Position numbers and translations under genes: made by a program
Part shown: positions 1 through 5,182 of the stretch, piece after piece
Position numbering within the stretch: the stretch's first letter is position 1
Layout: every line of letters starts with the position of its first letter
Origin: an uncultured beta proteobacterium
GTDB lineage: Bacteria; Pseudomonadota; Gammaproteobacteria; Burkholderiales; Burkholderiaceae_C
Reading direction: 5' to 3'
Assembly: GCA_903870955.1 (NCBI GenBank)
Contig: CAIQEX010000076.1
Location: 1-7,525, forward strand
DNA: 7,525 nucleotides
The notes under the pieces: generated by a model
What the model was told of the DNA's origin: nothing
The model's input: the letters and a program-made list of their open reading frames with translations, nothing else
The model's database searches: none

Positions 1-96
1 AACAAGGATGCCGAAGCACCGATCTTCTCGGTGGCCGACTATGGCGTGGTGGCGGACCTGTTCGTCGCCGTGCCGGAACTGGTGGCTGCACTTTAG
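1..96 (+). CDS. etfA: Electron transfer flavoprotein alpha subunit, C-terminal end (partial)
   Basis: Frame 1 is open from the first base and ends at TAG 94-96, giving 31 residues. The stretch [15 protein letters not shown] followed by VADLF and a final PELVAAL is the highly conserved C-terminus of the ETF alpha subunit, part of its FAD-binding domain. With EtfB, the protein carries electrons from acyl-CoA and related dehydrogenases to ETF-ubiquinone oxidoreductase in the cytoplasm. Only the tail is in the window; the rest lies to the left, where etfB would usually sit upstream of etfA (known of the family, not seen). It converges with the glycan-related genes on the opposite strand, so it is probably an unrelated housekeeping neighbour. 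Identification is confident despite the short length because this tail is very characteristic. Confidence 0.93.
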   Translation, partial: NKDAEAPIFSVADYGVVADLFVAVPELVAAL

Positions 97-105
97 GCTG
101 GATAC

Positions 106-145
106 GGCTCTGGAGTTTTGCGATCTGCCGCCTCCAGCGCCTTTT
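106..145 (+). terminator. Probable rho-independent terminator of etfA
   Basis: An inverted repeat begins 10 bases after the etfA stop. GGCTCTGGAG (106-115) pairs with CTCCAGCGCC (132-141) in nine of ten positions with one T/C mismatch. The loop is 16 bases and TTTT (142-145) follows directly. This fits a terminator for the plus strand, though the T run is short and the loop rather large. The T run overlaps the stop codon of the convergent propeller pseudogene. On the minus strand the same hairpin is not followed by T residues, so it would be a poorer terminator for the opposing operon. Confidence 0.55.
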
Positions 146-825
146 ATGCTTTAGTGCGATAGGACACCAAGGCTAGCTGGGTGGAATCCGGAGACCAGGA
201 ATTCACATTCATGGTTCCCTGGCCGCCAAACAGCTTCGCCAGCAACCTTGATGGACCACCTTCGGTCGATGCAATTCTCAATTCGACATGCCTGTTGGGC
301 GGGTGGTCCATGGGCTCCACATCACCCTTGGCGTAGGCGATGTAGGCAATCCATTTCCCGTCAGGTGACACATGGGGGAACCAACAGTTTGCGTCCTCGT
401 GCAGCACCTGTTGTTGTTCCTCCCCGTTGACGTTCATGCGCCATATTTGCATCAGTCCAGAACGCGTGGAGTTAAACCAAATATATCTTCCATCGGGCGA
501 ATACTCGGGGCCATCGTCCAGACCCGGCGTGGAGGTCAATCGTTCTTCGTGACCGCCACTTCGGTCAATCGTATAAATGTCGTAGCTGTCATGGCGCTGG
601 GCACAATACGCCAAGCGCTTGCCATCGGGAGACCAGCTATGCAGGTAGCTTGGCCCCTCATGCGTAACCAGGCGCGGTTCGCCCCCGGGATGTCCAGTTG
701 GGTGCTTCGATGACGCAGTCGAAATGCCTGAGGGTTGTGCGTTCACCGGAATGCACATCGATCGTTTCCAAAACGCTGGTGGTGTTGGGGCGCTCCAACT
801 GTCTTCTAAGTTCTTCAATATTCAT
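144..825 (-). pseudogene. TolB-like PD40 beta-propeller protein, frameshifted with an internal deletion
   Basis: This is a broken member of the TolB-like/PD40 propeller family often found beside sugar-degradation genes. The authentic start is ATG at 825-823, which reads [15 protein letters not shown] and runs through VHSGERTT to EAPNWT (ends 691). That frame then reads ten unrelated residues and stops at TGA 660-658. The rest of the protein is in a frame shifted by one base from about 689. It starts at [16 protein letters not shown] and runs about 180 residues to TAA 144-146. This part holds four PD40 repeats ([44 protein letters not shown]) and the conserved LFGGQGT segment. From memory, intact relatives have about 60-70 more residues, including a further repeat, between NWT and GGEP. 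Both a deletion and a frame change have therefore occurred. A TTG at 818 opens the second frame further upstream, but the residues it adds do not resemble the family. The gene lies 54 bp after the oxidoreductase and has no clear ribosome binding site. The exact role of the intact family is not established. Confidence 0.85.
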
Positions 826-879
826 TTTTCGATGAAAAGTTATAGGCCTTACAGCGCTGGCAATACCCAGAACACAGCG

Positions 880-1953
880 TCAAAAAAGCTTTTCTGACAA
901 AGGCTCTGGACGTTGACAGCGGGTCGTCATGCGCAGCTCGCTGCCGGTGCGCGCAGCATCCAGTGCACGCTCCATCACTTCCAGCACGTGCAGTGCAAGC
1001 GAGTCGTTGCAGCGATGCTGCACATTGCGTTCAATTGCAAGCGCCATATCAACAAGACCAATACCTCGCGCATTGGACGTATACGGTCGCTTTTCGCTAA
1101 GGGTCTCCCATGGTCCGAGTTGTCTGGCGAATTTGATTCTTCCGGAAAAAAGATTGGGGTCATTTCCCATAAGGCTGCCCTCGTCACCATAGAGCTCGAT
1201 CGGTGCATGGCCGTGCTTCCAGATATCAAAACTACTGGTCAGCACAATTTGGGCACCGGAAACAAAATTCAAATGCGTAACGATGTGGGTGGGTACCTCA
1301 ACCGGAATCCGTTTGCCCTGGTTCGCGCCCAACGCGATGACACGCGTTTCATAGGTCGTGTGCGCTTTGCCCGATACGCTCGCAACAGGACCCAGGTGAT
1401 TCACCAGGTGGGTCACATAGTAAACACCGACATCCATCAGAGGCCCTGCGCCCTGCTGATAAAAGAAGTTCGGGTTTGGATGCCAGTGATCAGGGCCATG
1501 GCACATGAAATGGGCGGTCCCATGGCGTATGGTTCCCAGTGTTCCTGAGTCAATGAATGCGCGGGTCGCCTGTGCGCCTGCCCCAAGAAAAGTATCGGGC
1601 GCGCAGCCCATGCGCAGCTTTCTTTTTTTGGCAAGAGCAACCAGTTCTTTCCCTTCTGCAAAGCTAGCTGCCAAGGGCTTTTCGGTAAAGAGGTGCTTGC
1701 CGGCTTGAAGCACCTTCATACCGATAGCGTGGTGCGCAAGAGGCGGTGTCAGGTTCAAGATGATTGTCGCCTCGCTGGCCAGCAGATCCTCGACAGCCAT
1801 CGCTTTCAAACCGAACGCGGTCGCCATGGGCGTGGCTGCCTCTGGACTCGAGCTTGCGACCCCAACCACAGTCAGTTGCCGAAAACGCTTCGGCGTTTTC
1901 ATATAGGCGGAAAAGATATTTCCTGTCCCGATGACCCCGATCGATATCGTCAT
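880..1953 (-). CDS. Gfo/Idh/MocA-family NAD(P)-dependent oxidoreductase
   Basis: The protein has 357 residues when started at ATG 1953-1951. This start puts the Rossmann motif GVIGTGNI at residues 6-13, as is normal in the family, and an AGGGG stretch lies about 10 bases upstream. An in-frame TTG at 1986 would add 11 residues (MIHAADRGNAK) that look non-native. Visible features are the N-terminal nucleotide-binding domain (about 1-120), the conserved EKP at 91-93 whose lysine is catalytic in characterised members, and the C-terminal alpha/beta domain with GAGPLMDVGVYYVTHLV at about 168-184. Family members oxidise or reduce sugars, inositols and glycosides using NAD(P). The substrate cannot be read from the sequence. 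Where many relatives have D-x-G-x-H, this one has D174-V-G-V-Y178, as I recall for one subgroup. No signal peptide is seen, so it is cytoplasmic. It follows the mannosidase by 76 bp on the same strand, suggesting it acts on a released sugar or its glycoside. Confidence 0.9.
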   Translation of the reverse strand: MTISIGVIGTGNIFSAYMKTPKRFRQLTVVGVASSSPEAATPMATAFGLKAMAVEDLLASEATIILNLTPPLAHHAIGMKVLQAGKHLFTEKPLAASFAEGKELVALAKKRKLRMGCAPDTFLGAGAQATRAFIDSGTLGTIRHGTAHFMCHGPDHWHPNPNFFYQQGAGPLMDVGVYYVTHLVNHLGPVASVSGKAHTTYETRVIALGANQGKRIPVEVPTHIVTHLNFVSGAQIVLTSSFDIWKHGHAPIELYGDEGSLMGNDPNLFSGRIKFARQLGPWETLSEKRPYTSNARGIGLVDMALAIERNVQHRCNDSLALHVLEVMERALDAARTGSELRMTTRCQRPEPLSEKLF

Positions 1954-2002
1954 TTTCGCGTTGCCCCTATCTGCTGCATGAATCAAGCTATGTGTGTTGA
2001 TT

Positions 2003-2023
2003 GCCGGGCCGTACGCTCCCGGC
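2003..2023 (-). other. Intergenic GC-rich stem-loop between mannosidase and oxidoreductase genes
   Basis: GCCGGG (2003-2008) and CCCGGC (2018-2023) form a perfect six-base-pair, all-GC stem with a nine-base loop. It lies just after the alpha-mannosidase stop in the transcribed minus strand. No T run follows, so it is not a classical terminator. It could stabilise the 3' end of the upstream message or lower expression of the downstream genes, or it may be a chance palindrome in GC-rich DNA. Confidence 0.3.
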
Positions 2024-2029
2024 CTTGAT

Positions 2030-5000
2030 TTAAAACTTCAGCTTGATGGTAATGATCTCGAACGGCTTGTAGTCGAAACCCATCAGCCCTTGCGACAATT
2101 CCAGCTCTCCGATTTCGTTCTCCTCCAGGTCGCAAAGGAAGGCAGCGACCGGCTTGCGCGCTGTGAAAAGTTTCGCATGGCCACGGCTGTTATGGCACTC
2201 GTAAACGCGCACCACGATGGCGGACGAGTCCTCGGCCTTCTTGACCGCTTCTACGACGATGTTGCGATCCTCGCAGGCCACGAGCGCAGGCAGGCGACCT
2301 GCTTCGCCAGCCCCTGGCTCCAGGAATGCATGGCGAACCGGGGCGTTGAATGCGTAGGCGGCCGCAACAATGCCAGCGTAATGGTAGGGACCGAAGTGCG
2401 GCAGGAGCGTGTAGGAGAACCGGTGTACGCCCATATCGCACTCGGGGTCCGGTGCCTTCGGCGAGCGCAGCAAAGACATGCGCATCGTGCTGCCGCGGAT
2501 ATCAAAGCCGTACTTGCAGTCGTTAATCAGCGCGACGCCCTGGTCACCTTCGCTCAGGTCAATCCACTTCTGGGCACAGACTTCGAACTTCGCCATCTCC
2601 CAGCTGGTGTTCACGTGGGTCGCCCGCTCGACGTTGCCGAACTGGATTTCGTAGGTGGCACGACTGGCATTGACGTTCGTCGGGAACGCAAGCTTGAGCA
2701 TCTTGTCTTCCTCGTGCCAATCGATCTCGGTGTCGAAGCGCAAGCCGGGTGTAGGGCCGAGCGAAATACGTTGCCGGATGGTGGACTTGCCGAACCGTTT
2801 GACGATTTCCACGGCAACCCGGACCGGGCCGCGTTCGACGATCTCGAAGCTTTCGCTCTGCACCAGGTCGACGGCGGTTTCGAACGCATAGACGTCGACG
2901 TCCCAGGCACTCCAGAACAGAGGCTGGTCATCGAGGAGTTGGAACAGGTTGCCGAGCTTGCCCGGCTCGATGAACTCGGTGCCGTGTTCAAGGTTTTGAA
3001 TCGACGTGATGTTTCCGTTCGCATCGAAGTGGACGGATAGCGCGCCATTCTCAATCTGACGCGCGCTTGCCTTGAGACGCGAGTTGACTTGCGGAGCCGC
3101 GTCCGAAAGGTTCGCGACGGCGACCGAACCGAGGGCAGAAGCGGGCGTTGCAAAGATCAGTTTCCGGTTGCCAAACTCGGTCACAAGTTGCACCGGCAGG
3201 GTCTCATCGGGGGTGACCAGCGCGCTGGGGACCCACTCTTCTTGCCAGGGAATTTCACCCTGACTGACAACCTTGGAATTGTGGAAGAGTGCGACGGGTT
3301 GCGTCATCGTCGCGGTGTCGAGGCCGCTGGCGATTTCCTTCAACGCACGCTGGACGATGGCTTCACCGGCGTCGGCAATCGATTGGTAGTCCGCGTTACT
3401 GTCTTGGTAGACCTCGCGGACGGAGGAGCCCGGAATGATGTCGTGGAACTGGTTCAGAAGGACAAGCTTCCAGGCAGCCTCCAGTTCCGCTGCCGGGTAC
3501 TTCGCCGGATAGCTGGGGGTAAAGCAGGAAAGCAGTTCGGCATCACGCAGGAGAAATTCGCTGACGCGGTTGCCCTTTTTGTTCGCGGCCTGCGAGGTGT
3601 AGGTGCCGCGGTGCAGTTCGAGGTAGAGCTCGCCGACCCAGGTTGCGAGGTCGTGCGAATGGGTTTTGGACTCCCGGAAGAAGTCAATCGCGCGCTTGTT
3701 CTGAGCCAGCGTGGGGTAGTGGGGAGCTAACTGGCCGCGACGCAAAAATTCGAGGTGCCGTTCGGTCGGGCCACCACCGCCATCTCCGTGACCGAACAGG
3801 TAGAGCGACTGGTCGGCGCGGGCGTGGTCACGGTAATTTTTGACCGAATAGACGACTTCCTTGGGTTCGGCAGACCCGTTGTAGGTGTCTGCCGGTGGGA
3901 AGTGCGCCCAGACGCGCGTACCGTCGATGCCCTGCCACCAGAACGTGTGGTGGGGGAACTTGTTGGTCTGGTTCCAGCTGATCTTCTGGGTCAGGAAGTA
4001 AGGGATGTTGAACTTGGCGAGGATCTGGGGGAGTGCTGCGGAATAGCCGAACACGTCGGGTAGCCACATGTCGAACGTTTCAACGCCCAGCTTTTGGCGG
4101 AAGTAGCGCTTGCCGTAGAGGAACTGACGGATCAGGGATTCGCCACCGGTGAGGTTGCAGTCGGCCTCCACCCACATCGAGCCCACGGGTTCCCACTGGC
4201 CGCGTGCAATGGCCTCTTTGACCCGTGTGAACAGCGCTGGGAAGTCCTTCTCAAGCCACTCGTACTGACTCGCCTGCGAGTGCACAAAGGTGTACTCGGG
4301 GTAACGCTGCATCAGGGCAAGCTGGGTGGCGGTGGTGTGCGCCATCTTGAGTTTGGTGATGGCGATCGGCCAGAGCCACGCGGTGTCGAGGTGCGCGTGA
4401 CCCACGGGGTAGACGGTGTGCTTGAAACCGCCACTCAAGCTGCCCAAGGTGTCGCCGACGATCTTGCGGCATTGCGAAATGCTCTCGCGACCCTCGGCCG
4501 TGTAGAGGTTCACCACATCGTTCAGTCCCCGCAGAATCGTTGCGGCGGCGGGATCCTTCTCGTCAATCGTATCGAGGAGACTGAGCGTGAACGCGATATC
4601 GTAGAACAGGTCCTTCAGCGCAAGGTCAACCACGACGAGTTCCGCGCGGTCCACCTTTTCGCAAAGCGGGGTCCGCGGCGGCTCTTTGCCATGAACGGTG
4701 GTCTGCGCGTTACGCGAATAAACCTGGACGTAGTATTCCAAGTTCTCGCCGCCCACGCCAAGCGTTTCGCGGTTGAACGCGTGGCCCTCCAGCCAACCGA
4801 AGTCGCTGTGCATGACGTCTACGCCACACCAGGGCACATTGTTCTTCCAGACCGTGCGCTCGCCGCCGACTTCGGCGATGACAGCCAGATGCTGGCCATC
4901 GAATTCCGCTGGAATCGTGCCTGACAGGCGGAACCAGAAAACGCGGTAGGCCGGTCCGTATTCAAAGCCCTTGGAGACCTCTTTCCAGTCTCCGGACGCG

Positions 5001-5137
5001 GCTTCTGCCTGGTCTTTCGCAGGGCTGCCGTTGAACTCAATTTTTAGTGGATGCGTCGCCCCGAAGAGGGACGGCTTCAGGGTCGAATTCAAAAATGCCT
5101 GGACACGGCGCAGGGTGAGTTCAGGATGCTTGCGCAT
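2030..5137 (-). CDS. GH38 alpha-mannosidase
   Basis: This is a complete 1035-residue protein, a usual length for a class II (MAN2C1-like) cytosolic alpha-mannosidase. It hydrolyses terminal alpha-linked mannose with retention of configuration, using a bound zinc ion. An N-terminal beta-rich domain (about 1-235) precedes the catalytic domain, which opens with GHAHLDTAWLWP. H249 and D251 there are the expected zinc ligands. D361 in WLPDVFGYSAALPQI is the expected nucleophile and also a zinc ligand. H450 in FGHGDGGGGPT is the fourth expected ligand. ELYLELHRGTYTSQ (503-516) and a long C-terminal beta-sandwich region complete the family pattern, and all key residues are present. The start is fixed at ATG 5137 because an in-frame TAG (5152-5150) lies four codons upstream. 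No good Shine-Dalgarno sequence precedes it, so translation may depend partly on coupling with the gene 45 bp upstream. There is no signal peptide or membrane segment, so it probably acts in the cytoplasm on imported mannosides. The exact linkage preference is unknown. Confidence 0.96.
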   Translation of the reverse strand: MRKHPELTLRRVQAFLNSTLKPSLFGATHPLKIEFNGSPAKDQAEAASGDWKEVSKGFEYGPAYRVFWFRLSGTIPAEFDGQHLAVIAEVGGERTVWKNNVPWCGVDVMHSDFGWLEGHAFNRETLGVGGENLEYYVQVYSRNAQTTVHGKEPPRTPLCEKVDRAELVVVDLALKDLFYDIAFTLSLLDTIDEKDPAAATILRGLNDVVNLYTAEGRESISQCRKIVGDTLGSLSGGFKHTVYPVGHAHLDTAWLWPIAITKLKMAHTTATQLALMQRYPEYTFVHSQASQYEWLEKDFPALFTRVKEAIARGQWEPVGSMWVEADCNLTGGESLIRQFLYGKRYFRQKLGVETFDMWLPDVFGYSAALPQILAKFNIPYFLTQKISWNQTNKFPHHTFWWQGIDGTRVWAHFPPADTYNGSAEPKEVVYSVKNYRDHARADQSLYLFGHGDGGGGPTERHLEFLRRGQLAPHYPTLAQNKRAIDFFRESKTHSHDLATWVGELYLELHRGTYTSQAANKKGNRVSEFLLRDAELLSCFTPSYPAKYPAAELEAAWKLVLLNQFHDIIPGSSVREVYQDSNADYQSIADAGEAIVQRALKEIASGLDTATMTQPVALFHNSKVVSQGEIPWQEEWVPSALVTPDETLPVQLVTEFGNRKLIFATPASALGSVAVANLSDAAPQVNSRLKASARQIENGALSVHFDANGNITSIQNLEHGTEFIEPGKLGNLFQLLDDQPLFWSAWDVDVYAFETAVDLVQSESFEIVERGPVRVAVEIVKRFGKSTIRQRISLGPTPGLRFDTEIDWHEEDKMLKLAFPTNVNASRATYEIQFGNVERATHVNTSWEMAKFEVCAQKWIDLSEGDQGVALINDCKYGFDIRGSTMRMSLLRSPKAPDPECDMGVHRFSYTLLPHFGPYHYAGIVAAAYAFNAPVRHAFLEPGAGEAGRLPALVACEDRNIVVEAVKKAEDSSAIVVRVYECHNSRGHAKLFTARKPVAAFLCDLEENEIGELELSQGLMGFDYKPFEIITIKLKF

Positions 5138-5182
5138 GGCGAAGATGGGCTATGCCAAAGCGGCCAAATGCGGTGGTGCGAC

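Noticed and set aside
816..818. TTG as a genuine start giving an intact 224-residue propeller protein
   Set aside because: The first ~43 residues in that frame do not resemble the family, while the overlapping frame from ATG 825 encodes the canonical N-terminus. The gene is better read as frameshifted.
913..1548. 211-residue plus-strand open frame across the oxidoreductase gene
   Set aside because: It is antisense to a clear Gfo/Idh/MocA protein and shows no recognisable domain or ribosome binding site.
1994..3040. 348-residue plus-strand open frame across the mannosidase C-terminus
   Set aside because: It is antisense to a complete GH38 gene, lacks family motifs, and is explained by codon bias. 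The same applies to the frames at 4094-4924 and 3089-3730.
5138..5182. Possible regulatory element in the GH3-GH38 gap, including a repeated GCCAAA
   Set aside because: The repeat is only six bases, there is no promoter-like pair of boxes, no stable hairpin and no T run. It is treated as an ordinary intra-operon spacer.
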